From Micromonosporaceae bacterium (GTDB lineage Bacteria > Actinomycetota > Actinomycetes > Mycobacteriales > Micromonosporaceae), in assembly GCA_020027875.1 (NCBI GenBank), contig JAHRHA010000008.1, positions 1 through 64,000 on the forward strand: 64,000 bases of DNA. Reading direction: 5' to 3'. Position numbers and translations under genes: made by a program. This document shows positions 8,528 to 17,208 of this stretch, piece by piece. Numbering within the stretch: the stretch's first letter is position 1; each line of letters begins with the position of its first letter. The notes under the pieces are model-generated. The model was not told the origin of the DNA. It saw only the letters and a list, made by a program, of their open reading frames with translations, and searched no databases.

Positions 8528-8845
8528 ATGTCAAGAGCAAGTATCGCCGGCGCCACATGCGTGGAGTTGCCCGAAGGTGGCGACTCAGACGGCGCCGAGA
8601 TGGAGGACCCGGGTGGAATCGAGGCGAGATGGAGTTCGGCCGTGCCGGTCGGCTGGGACAGGCTCCGGCCGGTGAGCTCCTCCAGGCGCTGCAACCGATA
8701 GCGCACGGCCTCTCGGAGACCTCTCCCGTGGCCTCGTTAACCACCCGGATCGCAAGCGCAAGCCAGGCGTTAACGTGCCTATAAGCTCTGTTTGTCCTGA
8801 GCGCGTACGCGGTTGGCAACAATTCGCGGCTCGGTGGCGGTTCGC
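8528..8845. other. intergenic stretch between the PTS operon and the DGPF/ECF42 pair
   Basis: No intact gene is visible. It contains the PucR-like fragment annotated separately (8623-8706). The rest shows no hairpin, repeat or coding signal that I can support. Confidence 0.5.
8623..8706 (-). pseudogene. fragment of a PucR/CdaR-type C-terminal helix-turn-helix
   Basis: On the minus strand 28 codons read VRYRLQRLEELTGRSL followed by SQPTGTAELHLA. This closely matches the last helices of the PucR/CdaR-type HTH (consensus around TVRYRLRRIEELTG...ELxLAL). Nothing before or after it continues the family: the upstream frame lacks the preceding helix and the downstream residues are low complexity. 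I read it as the leftover 3' tip of a deleted regulator. It is short, so chance resemblance is not excluded. Confidence 0.45.
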
Positions 8846-8875
8846 TGTCCGGGCTGGGCCGGTGGCCACGACGTC
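8846..8875 (+). promoter_or_regulatory. candidate ECF-type promoter for the DGPF/sigma pair
   Basis: TGTCCG (8846-8851), a 17-base spacer and CGACGTC (8869-8875) precede the DGPF gene by about 45 bases. ECF42 sigma factors are reported to use a TGTCGA-like -35 and a CGA-containing -10 upstream of DGPF genes, so this could be an autoregulated promoter. One core base differs and I could not test it. Confidence 0.33.
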
Positions 8876-8919
8876 TCTGGTGAGAGGCACCCAGATATGC
8901 CAGCGGAGAGGAGCGAATC

Positions 8920-9336
8920 GTGAAGTACATGATCATGCTATACGCCTCGCAACAGGATTACGACCTCATGACCGGGAAGCCCACCGACAAACCGGCGTGG
9001 GCCCCGGAGGACGTCGCGGCGATGCACGCGTACATGGCGTCGTGGAACCAGGAGCTGGTCGACTCCGGGGAGTTCGTCGATGCCCGTGGCCTGGCCGCAC
9101 CGGTTCACACCAGGAGAATCCATGGGCTGCAGAATGGGGTTCCGGTCGTGACCGACGGGCCGTACCCCGAAACCCAGGAGGTGCTCGCCGGCTACACGAT
9201 CGTCGAGTGTGAGAGTTTCGACCGGGCGACCGAGATCGCCGCGCGGATAACGAAGAGCCCGAGCCCAGGGGATGTGAGCGAGGCCTTCGTGGACGTCCGG
9301 CCGATCCTCGAGGGTATCGACGATCTGGAGGTGTAA
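8920..9336 (+). CDS. YciI-like DGPF-domain protein
   Basis: A 138-residue small soluble protein of the YCII-related (DGPF) family: MKYMIMLYAS at the start, and VVTDGPYPETQEVLAGYTIVE carrying the family's DGP(Y/F) motif. These proteins adopt a ferredoxin-like fold; their biochemical role is poorly known. The start is GTG at 8920 behind GAGAGGAG. It is followed after 7 bases by an ECF42 sigma factor, the standard partner, and is probably transcribed with it. Confidence 0.9.
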   Translation: MKYMIMLYASQQDYDLMTGKPTDKPAWAPEDVAAMHAYMASWNQELVDSGEFVDARGLAAPVHTRRIHGLQNGVPVVTDGPYPETQEVLAGYTIVECESFDRATEIAARITKSPSPGDVSEAFVDVRPILEGIDDLEV

Positions 9337-9343
9337 CCACGCC

Positions 9344-10588
9344 GTGACCGCTAACACCGTCGAGGGCCTGCTGCGCCGGCTGGCGCCGCAGGTCCTCGGC
9401 GCGGTGGTACGCCGGTACGGGCATTTCGACACCGCCGAGGACGCGGCGCAGGAGGCGCTGCTCGCGGCCGCCATGCAGTGGCCGAAGGATGGTGTCCCGG
9501 ACAATCCACGAGGTTGGCTGATCACGGTCGCCTCGCGCAGGCTGACTGACCTGCTGCGCACCGAGCAGGCTCGTCAACGCCGTGAAGACACCGTCGCCCG
9601 GTGGACACTGCCGGAGCAATGGCTGGCGCCAGGCGCCGACAGGCCGGCATCGGCGTCTGACGACACTCTCATCCTGCTGTTCATGTGTTGTCACCCCTCG
9701 CTGTCGCCGGCATCGCAGATTGCGCTTACCTTGCGGGCGGTCGGCGGCTTGACCACCGCGGAGGTCGCCCGTGCATTTCTCGTACCCGAGGCGACCATGA
9801 CCCGGCGCATCAGCCGGGCCAAGCAGCGCATCAAGGACAGCGGTATTCCATTCGGCATGCCCCCGGGCTCGGAGCGCACGGAACGGCTGGGCGCGGTGCT
9901 TCACGTGCTCTACCTGATCTTCAACGAGGGCTACGTCAGCACGTCAGGGCCGAGCCTGCAGCGCGCTGAGCTGTCGGCCGAGGCGATCCGGCTGGCCCGC
10001 ATGGTCCACCGCCTGCTGCCCGATGATGGCGAGGTGGCGGGGCTGCTTGCGCTCATGCTTCTCACCGACGCGCGCCGGCCGGCGCGAACCGGGCCGGATG
10101 GCGGGTTGATCCCGATGGCCGAGCAGGATCGAAGCAGATGGAACGCCGACTACATCGCCGAGGGGGTTGCACTCATCACCGAGGCCCTTCCCCGCGGGGC
10201 AACCGGTCCATACCAACTCCAAGCCGCGATCGCAGCGATCCACGACGAAGCGCCACACGCCGAGGCGACCGACTGGCCACAGATCATGGCGCTGTATGAG
10301 CTGCTGATGCAGATCTCCGACAACCCCGTGGTGTCGCTCAACCACGCCGTCGCGGTGGCCATGGTCCGAGGCCCGCGCGCTGGGCTTGACCTGCTCGGAA
10401 AGCTTGGTGCCGACGAGCGGATCGCCGGGGACCATCGGCTCGACGCGGTCCGCGCGCACCTGCTGGAGATGGCCGGTGACCGCGTGGCGGCCCGCGATTA
10501 CTACCAAGCGGCGGCACTCCGAACGACGAGCTACCCGCAACAGCGCTACCTTCACGCCCGAGCCGCCCGCCTCACCGACGACCAGTGA
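9344..10588 (+). CDS. ECF42-type RNA polymerase sigma factor with C-terminal extension
   Basis: A 414-residue ECF sigma factor. Region 2 (about residues 10-75) includes DTAEDAAQEALLAA and NPRGWLITVASRRLTD. Region 4 (about 105-165) includes ALTLRAVGGLTTAEVARAFLV and TMTRRISRAKQRI. The remaining 230 residues form the alpha-helical, TPR-like extension that defines the ECF42 group (DUF6596) and replaces a classical anti-sigma factor. LYLIFNEGYVSTSG is typical of it. The start is GTG at 9344. With the preceding DGPF gene it forms the conserved ECF42 module; its signal is not known. Confidence 0.92.
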   Translation: MTANTVEGLLRRLAPQVLGAVVRRYGHFDTAEDAAQEALLAAAMQWPKDGVPDNPRGWLITVASRRLTDLLRTEQARQRREDTVARWTLPEQWLAPGADRPASASDDTLILLFMCCHPSLSPASQIALTLRAVGGLTTAEVARAFLVPEATMTRRISRAKQRIKDSGIPFGMPPGSERTERLGAVLHVLYLIFNEGYVSTSGPSLQRAELSAEAIRLARMVHRLLPDDGEVAGLLALMLLTDARRPARTGPDGGLIPMAEQDRSRWNADYIAEGVALITEALPRGATGPYQLQAAIAAIHDEAPHAEATDWPQIMALYELLMQISDNPVVSLNHAVAVAMVRGPRAGLDLLGKLGADERIAGDHRLDAVRAHLLEMAGDRVAARDYYQAAALRTTSYPQQRYLHARAARLTDDQ

Positions 10589-10702
10589 GTCCTTCGCCGG
10601 CTACGAAACCTCCCCGGTGGTGACTAGTCGGCCAAGATCAGCTTTGTGCCGATGGGGTCAGCGCCTTTGTTACGGTGGTCTCGTGGAGGCGAGCAGGACC
10701 TG

Positions 10703-10720
10703 GCCGGGCGTAGACCCGGC
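10703..10720 (+). other. GC-rich hairpin in the leader of the CNNM gene
   Basis: GCCGGG (10703-10708), a six-base loop, then CCCGGC (10715-10720), ending 18 bases before the proposed start at 10739. There is no T-run. It may terminate read-through from the sigma gene or structure the leader. I do not recognise a riboswitch. Confidence 0.35.
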
Positions 10721-10738
10721 TTGTGTGCCTGTGTGGTC

Positions 10739-12016
10739 GTGAGCGGCTACTGGTTGCAACTCGCCCTCGTCGGTGCGCTCATCGTCGTCAACGCGGTGTT
10801 CTCCGGCAGTGAGATCGCCCTGATCTCCTTACGGGAGGGGCAACTTCGCCGGCTGGAACGGCTCAGTGGCACCGGCCAATTAGTAGGCAAGCTCGCCCGG
10901 GACCCGAACCGGTTCCTGGCCACCATCCAACTCGGCATCACGCTGGCCGGGTTCCTCGCCTCCGCCACCGCCGCGGTGGCCCTCGCCGAACCTCTGACCC
11001 CGGTGTTCGCCTTCCTGGGCAACGCGGCTCGACCGGTCGCCATCGTCGCGGTGACCCTCGTGCTGACGTTTCTGACGCTGGTGTTCGGCGAGGTGGCACC
11101 CAAACGGGTGGCGTTGCAGCACGCCGAGCGCTGGGCGCTGCTGGTCGCCCGACCTCTGAGCTTTCTGGCCACCGCGTCAAAACCGGTCATCTGGCTGCTG
11201 TCCCGAGCCACCGACGTTGCCGTGAGGCTCATGGGCGGCGACCCCACCCGACACAGACAAGAGATCACCCCGGGGGAGATCCGCGACCTGGTCACCACGC
11301 ACGGCGGGTTCACACCGGAACAGCGCATGATCATCTCGGGCGCGGTGGAGATCACCGAACGGATCCTCCGCGAGGTACTGGTCCCCCGCCGGGCGGTATT
11401 CACCCTCGATGCCGACCTCCCGGTAGAGGTCGCGCGTGACCAGATGGCCACCTCAGGCCACTCGCGGGCGCCGGTGGTGCACAACGGAAACCTCGATGAC
11501 ACCATCGGCGTGGTCCACATCCGCGATCTGCTGCTCGCAGCCGGACAAACCGTGGCTGACGTGGCCGGCCCCGCCCTCCTTATGCCGGACTCGCTGCGCG
11601 TGGCGGACGCGCTGCGCCGATTCAGAGCCGAACGACAGCAGCTCGCCCTCGTCGTCGACGAGCATGGCTCTGTCGATGGGATCGTGACTCTGGAAGACGT
11701 GATCGAAGAGATCGTCGGGGAGATCTACGACGAACACGACCGCGACGTACTAGCCGTTCATCGGGACGAGGACGGGAGCATGGTCGTGTCCGGCACCTTC
11801 CCGGTGCACGACCTGACCGACCTCGGTATTGACCTCAACGACCGGCCCGACGGGGACTACACCACCGTCGCGGGTTTGATCATCGCCGCACTCGGCCACC
11901 TGCCTACCCAACCCGGCGAGACGGTCGCGCTGGACGGATGGACTGCTCAGGTCGCCAGTGTCGACCGGCGTGCGGTAACTAGTGTGCGACTGCGCCCAGT
12001 CAATCTCAGCCGGTGA
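10739..12016 (+). CDS. CNNM/CorC (HlyC) family membrane protein with CBS pair
   Basis: A 425-residue CNNM-type membrane protein, a family linked to magnesium and cobalt efflux or homeostasis. Residues 1-180 form the DUF21 membrane domain (FSGSEIALISLREGQL, ATIQLGITLAGFLASA, FGEVAPKRVAL). A tandem CBS pair follows (about 195-310, with VPRRAVFTLDAD, GHSRAPV and VDEHGSVDGIVTLEDVIEEIVGEI split around it), then a C-terminal CorC_HlyC domain. I chose GTG at 10739, giving VSGYWLQLALVG just before the first helix; there is no clear Shine-Dalgarno. The 3' end overlaps the convergent GH15 gene by 11 bases. Confidence 0.9.
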   Translation: MSGYWLQLALVGALIVVNAVFSGSEIALISLREGQLRRLERLSGTGQLVGKLARDPNRFLATIQLGITLAGFLASATAAVALAEPLTPVFAFLGNAARPVAIVAVTLVLTFLTLVFGEVAPKRVALQHAERWALLVARPLSFLATASKPVIWLLSRATDVAVRLMGGDPTRHRQEITPGEIRDLVTTHGGFTPEQRMIISGAVEITERILREVLVPRRAVFTLDADLPVEVARDQMATSGHSRAPVVHNGNLDDTIGVVHIRDLLLAAGQTVADVAGPALLMPDSLRVADALRRFRAERQQLALVVDEHGSVDGIVTLEDVIEEIVGEIYDEHDRDVLAVHRDEDGSMVVSGTFPVHDLTDLGIDLNDRPDGDYTTVAGLIIAALGHLPTQPGETVALDGWTAQVASVDRRAVTSVRLRPVNLSR

Positions 12017-13898
12017 GGTGAGCAGGAAGAAAACCGCGCGCCTCCGTCTCCTCCTCCGCCCGGATCACGTGCATGACCGCGTTGATGAGGGCGAGGTGGG
12101 CGAAGGCCTGCGGGAAGTTACCGAGGTGGCGTCCGCTCCGCGGGTCGATCTCCTCGGCGTAGAGCTCGAGCGGACTCGCGTACGACAACAGCTTCTCGCA
12201 CAGCTGGTGTGCTCGCTGCAACTCGCCGATCTCCACGAGAGAGGACACCAGCCAGAACGAGCAGATCGTGAACGTGCCCTCCTCGCCGGTTAACCCATCG
12301 TCGGTCTCGTCGACGCGATAGCGCAACACCAGCCCGTCTTCGGTCAGCTCGTCGGCGATCGCGAGGACGGTCGCGCGCACTCGCGGATCGTCGGCCGGCA
12401 GAAACCGCAGCAGCGGAACGAGCAGCAACGAGGCGTCCAGCGCGCTGCTGCCAAATCGCTGCACGAAAACGCCCCGCTCGTCGACCCCGTTCTCGCAGAT
12501 GTCGGCGTGGATCTCATCGGCGACGAGTTGCCACTGCTCTGCGTACTCGGTCTCGTCGTACAACCGGGCGAGCCGTGCCCCTCGGTCCAACGCGACCCAG
12601 CACATCAGCTTCGAGGAGACGAAGTGCTGTGGCTCGCCGCGAACCTCCCAGACGCCCCGGTCCGGCTCCCGCCAGTTTTTGATCGCCTGCTCGACCTGGC
12701 GCTTAAGGATCGGCCACAGGGTTTCGGGAAGCTGTTCGCGGGATCGGGTGTGCAGGTACACCGAGTCGAGGACGGCGCCCCACACGTCGTGTTGTTGCTG
12801 CTGGTACGCCGCGTTGCCGACCCGCACCGGCCGAGCGCCGTCGTAGCCGTGGAGGTCGTCGAGGATCCTCTCCTCCAGGTCGTACTCCCCGCCGACGCCG
12901 TACATGATCTGCAGATTCCGGTCGCCTCGGCAAGCGTCGGCGATGAAGTAGAAGAAGTCGTTGGCTTCTCGGTCGAGCCCGAGTGTGTAGAGACCCCAGA
13001 GTGCAAATGTCGAGTCGCGGATCCAGGCGTAACGGTAGTCCCAGTTGCGCTCGCCGCCCGGCGTCTCCGGCAGCGAGGTGGTCGCAGCGGCGAGGAGAGC
13101 ACCAGTCGGGGCGTAGGTCAGGCCCTTGAGCGCGAGCGCGCTGCGCTGGAGGTACTTGCGCCAGGGGTGGTCGGGGAAGACTCCCTGGGTGATCCATTGC
13201 CGCCAGTACTCCGAAGTACGCCACATCCGCTCCTCAGCATCGTCCCATTCTCGCGGCGGCGGCAGCTGCGCCCAGGACAGGGCGACGAACGCGTGGCCGC
13301 CCTCCTTCAGGCGGGTGCGGGCCTGTGCCGTGCGCCCCTCGAGGCCAATTCGCAGGTTCGTCGCCAGACGCAGGGTCGCGTTGTCGACATCGTCGTGTGC
13401 GATCGCCTCGGCGTATGTGTCGCCTTCGTACGTCCAGACGGCATCGCGCGCGCCATAGCCGAAGACCGGATCGCACGACATCGACAGGTCGACCGAGCCG
13501 CTCACACACTTGACGGTTCGGAGCAGGCAATGCTCGGCGTCATAGTCGGTCGGCGAACGCCGGTGCGTCTTCGAACGCTCCGCGACGTTGTGCCATGGCC
13601 CCATGCACAGCGCGTCGCGAACGATCATCCAGCCACTGCGTGTCTGCCAGGTGGTCTCGACCATAAGGCTGCCCGGCAGATAACGGCGTGCCGCGGGAAC
13701 GCGGACACCATAAGGGCCGAGGCGGAAACTGCCAGCTCCGCGGTCGAGCATGGCAGCGAATACGCTGGGCGAGTCCGGACGCGGTAGGCACATCCACTCC
13801 ACGGCGCCGCTGGCCGCGACCAGACAGGTCGTCTCGCAATCGGACAGAAACGCGTAGTCGGCGATCGGTGGGTACGGACTGCGGCCGCGGCTTGTCAT
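12006..13898 (-). CDS. glycoside hydrolase family 15 protein (glucoamylase/trehalase-like)
   Basis: A 630-residue GH15 enzyme. The N-terminal supersandwich domain (about 1-250) begins YPPIADYAFLSDCETTCLVA. The (alpha/alpha)6 barrel follows, with GERNWDYRYAWIRDSTFAL, the most conserved family block, and FPQAFAHLALINA near the end. Bacterial members of this architecture include glucan glucohydrolases and the mycobacterial trehalase; the substrate is not decidable here. No signal peptide is seen, so it is cytoplasmic. I chose ATG at 13898. A paralogue lies at 26366-28243. Confidence 0.92.
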   Translation of the reverse strand: MTSRGRSPYPPIADYAFLSDCETTCLVAASGAVEWMCLPRPDSPSVFAAMLDRGAGSFRLGPYGVRVPAARRYLPGSLMVETTWQTRSGWMIVRDALCMGPWHNVAERSKTHRRSPTDYDAEHCLLRTVKCVSGSVDLSMSCDPVFGYGARDAVWTYEGDTYAEAIAHDDVDNATLRLATNLRIGLEGRTAQARTRLKEGGHAFVALSWAQLPPPREWDDAEERMWRTSEYWRQWITQGVFPDHPWRKYLQRSALALKGLTYAPTGALLAAATTSLPETPGGERNWDYRYAWIRDSTFALWGLYTLGLDREANDFFYFIADACRGDRNLQIMYGVGGEYDLEERILDDLHGYDGARPVRVGNAAYQQQQHDVWGAVLDSVYLHTRSREQLPETLWPILKRQVEQAIKNWREPDRGVWEVRGEPQHFVSSKLMCWVALDRGARLARLYDETEYAEQWQLVADEIHADICENGVDERGVFVQRFGSSALDASLLLVPLLRFLPADDPRVRATVLAIADELTEDGLVLRYRVDETDDGLTGEEGTFTICSFWLVSSLVEIGELQRAHQLCEKLLSYASPLELYAEEIDPRSGRHLGNFPQAFAHLALINAVMHVIRAEEETEARGFLPAHLTG

Positions 13899-13968
13899 GT
13901 CGCCAGCATGCGCCGTCGGCCTAACGGGCGCCACGGGGCGTCGTTGCCGCGCGAAGCGATCAGTCTCG

Positions 13969-14018
13969 CGATCTTGGATGATTTTCGGTGCGCGGAGCCC
14001 AAGAATCATCCAAGATCG
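13969..14018. repeat. perfect 15-bp inverted repeat with 20-base spacer
   Basis: CGATCTTGGATGATT (13969-13983) and its exact complement AATCATCCAAGATCG (14004-14018). It can form a long hairpin but has no terminal T-run. Its right arm ends on the very base before a dihydrofolate-reductase-like gene tail (14019). It could be a small REP/MITE-like insertion or a bidirectional terminator. Confidence 0.8.
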
Positions 14019-14063
14019 GTGATAGAGGGCGTCGACCTCGTCCACCTGCGCTACCGCGTCTGC
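14019..14063 (+). pseudogene. 3' scrap of a RibD/dihydrofolate-reductase-like gene
   Basis: Fifteen codons read VIEGVDLVHLRYRVC. This matches the conserved C-terminal strand of actinobacterial dihydrofolate reductase family (RibD C-terminal-like) proteins, and matches VVEGTDVTHLRYRV of the longer fragment at 29287-29568. No stop follows directly and nothing upstream continues it, because the inverted repeat abuts it. It is a remnant. Confidence 0.5.
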
Positions 14064-14103
14064 TTGACCCTGACACTGTGTCATGCCGTAACACAGGAGG
14101 CGA

Positions 14104-14288
14104 CATGTTCAGTATCGGAGACTTCGCCAGACACGGCCGCGTGTCAGTTCGCATGTTGCGGCATTACGACGCAATCGGGCTGCTACGGATACCGTTCAAC
14201 GGGCTACAACCGCGAGCTCTACGTCGAGTGTCCCGACGACCGGGATGCCTGGGTCACAGAACTCCAGGAACCCGTCGCCACGAGCTAG
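14104..14288 (+). pseudogene. MerR-family regulator with internal deletion
   Basis: The frame from ATG 14104 reads MFSIGDFARHGRVSVRMLRH then YDAIGLLR, the first helices of a MerR HTH domain. From about 14190 the homology moves to another frame: STGYNRELYVECPDDRDAW then VTELQEPV and a stop at 14288. That is the usual C-terminus of MerR proteins with a GyrI-like effector domain. About 200 codons between are missing. The deletion leaves the start region and tail of one gene, so it is a pseudogene. Confidence 0.72.
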
Positions 14289-14300
14289 GGGCAGGCAGAC

Positions 14301-15686
14301 ATGCGCGATACCCTGACGCTATCGGCGACCGACGCGGCAGAACTGCTGCGCCGCAAGGAAATCTCCTCGCGCGAGCTGACCGAGATGCTGCTCGCGCGGA
14401 TCGATGCCGTCAACCCGGCTGTGAACGCGATCGTCGAGTTGCGGCGGGAGGCGGCAATACTGGCAGCGGCCGCAGCCGACGAAGCGATCGTCCACGGCGA
14501 CCAGCTGGGTCCGCTGCACGGCGTACCCATGACCATCAAGGACGGCTTCAACGTCGCCGATCTGCACACCACCTGGGGCAACCCCGCCTTCAAGGACTAC
14601 GTGGCGGACCGCGATGCCACGGTGGCGGAGCGGCTGAAGCGGGCCGGCGCGATCATCGTCGGGAAGACCAACGTCGCATTCATGCTCTCCGACTTCGGCC
14701 AGACCGCCAACGACCTGTACGGCGTGACCAACAATCCCTGGGACACAACGCGCACGCCGGGTGGCTCCAGCGGCGGAGCGGCCGCGGCGCTATCGGCCGG
14801 GATGACATTCCTCGAGTACGGATCGGACCTCGTCGGCTCGATCCGCATCCCGGCGAGCTTCTGCGGCGTGTACGGACTGAAGCCCAGCGTCGAGATCGTT
14901 CCGCTGACCGGTTTCCAGCCGCCAGGTCCGCCACCGCCACCCAGCGACATGATGTACATGTCCGCGGTCGGTCCGCTGGGCCGCAACGCCTGCGACCTCA
15001 GGACGGCGTTGAATGTCACCGCCGGGCCAGAAAACCAAGCGGCAAGGGCTTACCGCTGGAGACCCTCGCCACCACGACACACCCGACTGGAGGACTTTCG
15101 CGTCGGCGTCGTGCTCGACAACGAGCTTTCTCCTGTGTCCAGCGAGGTCGTCACGGTGCTGTCCGGCGCGGTGGACGCGCTCGCCCGTAAGGGCGCGACC
15201 GTTGTCGACGGCTGGCCCGATGGCGTCGACCCTGTGCGGCTCTACGAGTCGTTCGGATTCCACGTGCAGCTGTTCTTCGCCTTCCAGCAACCCGGGGAGA
15301 ACTCGACGGAGATCGCGACGCTCATCGCCCACGAAAACAACCGCATGGCGGCTCGCGCCGCCTGGAACCGGTACTTTGCCGACCTCGATGTCTTCGTATG
15401 CCCGGTGAACTTCACACAGGCATTCCCTCACGACGACAGACCCTTCGACAAACGCACGATCACAACGCCCGAAGGTCGGCGGCCCTACCACAATCAGGCC
15501 TTCTGGGTGTCGCACGCGTCGCTGCCGGGCTTGCCAGCGGTTGCGGCACCGATCGGGCGTACGCAAGGCGGGCTCCCCGTCGGCGCGCAGATTATCGGCC
15601 CGCTCTACGAGGACGACACAGCGATCACCTTTGCAGAGCTGCTCGGCGACGTGATCGGAGGATACGAGCCTCCGCCGGTCGGGTGA
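14301..15686 (+). CDS. amidase-signature family hydrolase
   Basis: A 461-residue amidase-signature enzyme hydrolysing a C-N amide bond. The Ser-cisSer-Lys triad is intact: Lys80 (HGVPMTIKDGF), Ser156 (TPGGSSGGAAAA) and Ser180 (YGSDLVGSIRIPASFCGVYG). The ending LPGLPAVAAPIGRTQGGLPV is also typical. There is no signal peptide. It lies 12 bases after the MerR remnant and 110 bases before a TrpB-like gene on the same strand, with a hairpin between. Substrates of this family range from aryl amides to indoleacetamide and cannot be assigned. Confidence 0.92.
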   Translation: MRDTLTLSATDAAELLRRKEISSRELTEMLLARIDAVNPAVNAIVELRREAAILAAAAADEAIVHGDQLGPLHGVPMTIKDGFNVADLHTTWGNPAFKDYVADRDATVAERLKRAGAIIVGKTNVAFMLSDFGQTANDLYGVTNNPWDTTRTPGGSSGGAAAALSAGMTFLEYGSDLVGSIRIPASFCGVYGLKPSVEIVPLTGFQPPGPPPPPSDMMYMSAVGPLGRNACDLRTALNVTAGPENQAARAYRWRPSPPRHTRLEDFRVGVVLDNELSPVSSEVVTVLSGAVDALARKGATVVDGWPDGVDPVRLYESFGFHVQLFFAFQQPGENSTEIATLIAHENNRMAARAAWNRYFADLDVFVCPVNFTQAFPHDDRPFDKRTITTPEGRRPYHNQAFWVSHASLPGLPAVAAPIGRTQGGLPVGAQIIGPLYEDDTAITFAELLGDVIGGYEPPPVG

Positions 15687-15705
15687 TGGCCTAACGAAGG
15701 GCGGC

Positions 15706-15746
15706 TTGCCGGGCCAGCGGAGGAAGTCGGGTGCCCGGCCCGGCAA
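15706..15746 (+). terminator. hairpin between the amidase and TrpB-like genes
   Basis: TTGCCGGGCC (15706-15715) pairs perfectly with GGCCCGGCAA (15737-15746) around a 21-base loop, starting 20 bases after the amidase stop. There is no T-run, as is common in high-GC actinobacteria. Confidence 0.6.
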
Positions 15747-15796
15747 TCGACAGGTGGCGGATTGCTACCTGCCCGCCGCGACGTTAGCGTCGAGCG

Positions 15797-17176
15797 ATGA
15801 GTGACCCGCAGCAGGCAACCAAGATCACGCTAGATGAGTCAGAGATTCCGCGGCGCTGGTACAACATTCTCGCCGACCTACCGTCGCCGCCACCACCCGT
15901 GCTGCACCCCGGCACCTTGCAGCCGGTGGGCCCAGATGACCTAGCGCCGCTCTTCCCGATGGCGCTAATCCTGCAGGAGGTTTCCGGGGAGCGTTATGTC
16001 GATATCCCGGAGGAGGTTCTCGACGTCTACCGGCTGTGGCGCCCGTCGCCGCTCTATCGGGCGCACCGGTTGGAGAAGGCGCTTGGCACGCCGGCGAAGA
16101 TCTTCTACAAGTACGAGGGGGTGTCGCCTGCGGGGTCACACAAGCCGAACACCGCGGTGGCGCAGGCCTTCTACAACGCGCAGGCGGGGATCCGACGGCT
16201 CACCACGGAGACCGGGGCCGGCCAGTGGGGCACGGCACTCGCCTTCGCGTGCGCACAGTTCGGCCTCGACTGCGAGATCTGGATGGTACGCGCCTCATAC
16301 GACCAGAAGCCGTATCGCAAGATCATGATGGAGACGTTCGGGGGCGTCGTCCACCCGTCGCCGTCGGACCTGACCGTCGCCGGGCGGGCCATCCTCGCCG
16401 AGCATCCGGACTCGACCGGCAGCCTCGGCATCGCGATCTCCGAGGCGGTCGAGGTGGCGGCGCAGGATCCGCAGACCAACTACGCGCTCGGCAGCGTTCT
16501 CAACCACGTACTGCTCCACCAGACCGTCATCGGCCAGGAGGCCGTCGCTCAGTTCGCCCAGATCGGCATCACGCCGGACCTCATCGTCGGGTGCACCGGC
16601 GGTGGCTCGAACTTCGCCGGGCTTATGTTCCCGTTCCTGCGCGACAAGCTCGCGGGACGCATCAACCCGACCATCCGCGCGGTTGAGCCAGCGAGCTGTC
16701 CGTCCCTGACCAGGGGCGTGTACGCGTACGACTTCGGCGACACCGCCGGCATGACTCCGCTGATGAAGATGCACACGCTCGGCCACGAGTTCATCCCGGA
16801 TCCGATCCATGCGGGTGGGCTGCGCTACCACGGCATGTCTCCCCTGATCTCGCACATCTACGAGCTCGGGCTGATGGAAGCGGTGTCGAAGACGCAGCGT
16901 GAGTGCTTCGAAGCCGGCGTCCAGTTTGCGCGCACCGAGGGGATCGTCCCAGCGCCGGAACCGACGCATGCGCTGGCGGCGTGCATCGAGGAGGCCTTGC
17001 GGTGCAAGGAGAGCGGAGAGTCCAAGGTGATTCTCACCGCGCTCTGCGGGCACGGCCATCTCGACCTCGCCGCCTACGGCGCCTACCTAGCCGGCACCCT
17101 CACCGACCACGAACTGTCCACGGAGGAGATCCAAGAATACGTATCCTCTCTGCCGAACGTCCCCGCCCCAGCCTAG
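15797..17176 (+). CDS. TrpB2-type tryptophan synthase beta-like PLP enzyme
   Basis: A 459-residue fold-type II PLP enzyme of the TrpB2 class, distinguished from TrpB1 by length (TrpB1 about 400) and an extended N-terminus. The PLP-binding lysine is Lys116 in [11 protein letters not shown]. The cofactor-phosphate loop is [12 protein letters not shown], and [15 protein letters not shown] and the C-terminal [15 protein letters not shown] are conserved. TrpB2 enzymes condense indole with serine or phosphoserine and often act as stand-alone indole-salvage enzymes. No trpA or trpC is nearby; the neighbours are an amidase and an acyl-CoA ligase. So a salvage or catabolic role is more likely than biosynthesis. 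Confidence 0.9.
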   Translation: MSDPQQATKITLDESEIPRRWYNILADLPSPPPPVLHPGTLQPVGPDDLAPLFPMALILQEVSGERYVDIPEEVLDVYRLWRPSPLYRAHRLEKALGTPAKIFYKYEGVSPAGSHKPNTAVAQAFYNAQAGIRRLTTETGAGQWGTALAFACAQFGLDCEIWMVRASYDQKPYRKIMMETFGGVVHPSPSDLTVAGRAILAEHPDSTGSLGIAISEAVEVAAQDPQTNYALGSVLNHVLLHQTVIGQEAVAQFAQIGITPDLIVGCTGGGSNFAGLMFPFLRDKLAGRINPTIRAVEPASCPSLTRGVYAYDFGDTAGMTPLMKMHTLGHEFIPDPIHAGGLRYHGMSPLISHIYELGLMEAVSKTQRECFEAGVQFARTEGIVPAPEPTHALAACIEEALRCKESGESKVILTALCGHGHLDLAAYGAYLAGTLTDHELSTEEIQEYVSSLPNVPAPA

Positions 17177-17198
17177 GCAATCACCGAATCGAGCCGGC

Positions 17199-17204
17199 AG
17201 GAGG
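17199..17204 (+). promoter_or_regulatory. ribosome binding site of the acyl-CoA ligase gene
   Basis: AGGAGG, 4 bases before the GTG at 17209. It fixes that start inside a frame that is open much further upstream. Confidence 0.8.
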
Positions 17205-17208
17205 ACGC

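Noticed and set aside
10606-10738. A metal-sensing riboswitch (M-box or yybP-ykoY type) before the CNNM gene
   Set aside because: Only one short hairpin is seen; conserved riboswitch loops are not recognisable.
12507-13787. Long plus-strand frame opposite the first GH15 gene
   Set aside because: Mirror frame of a well-supported GH15 gene, without domain or ribosome binding site.
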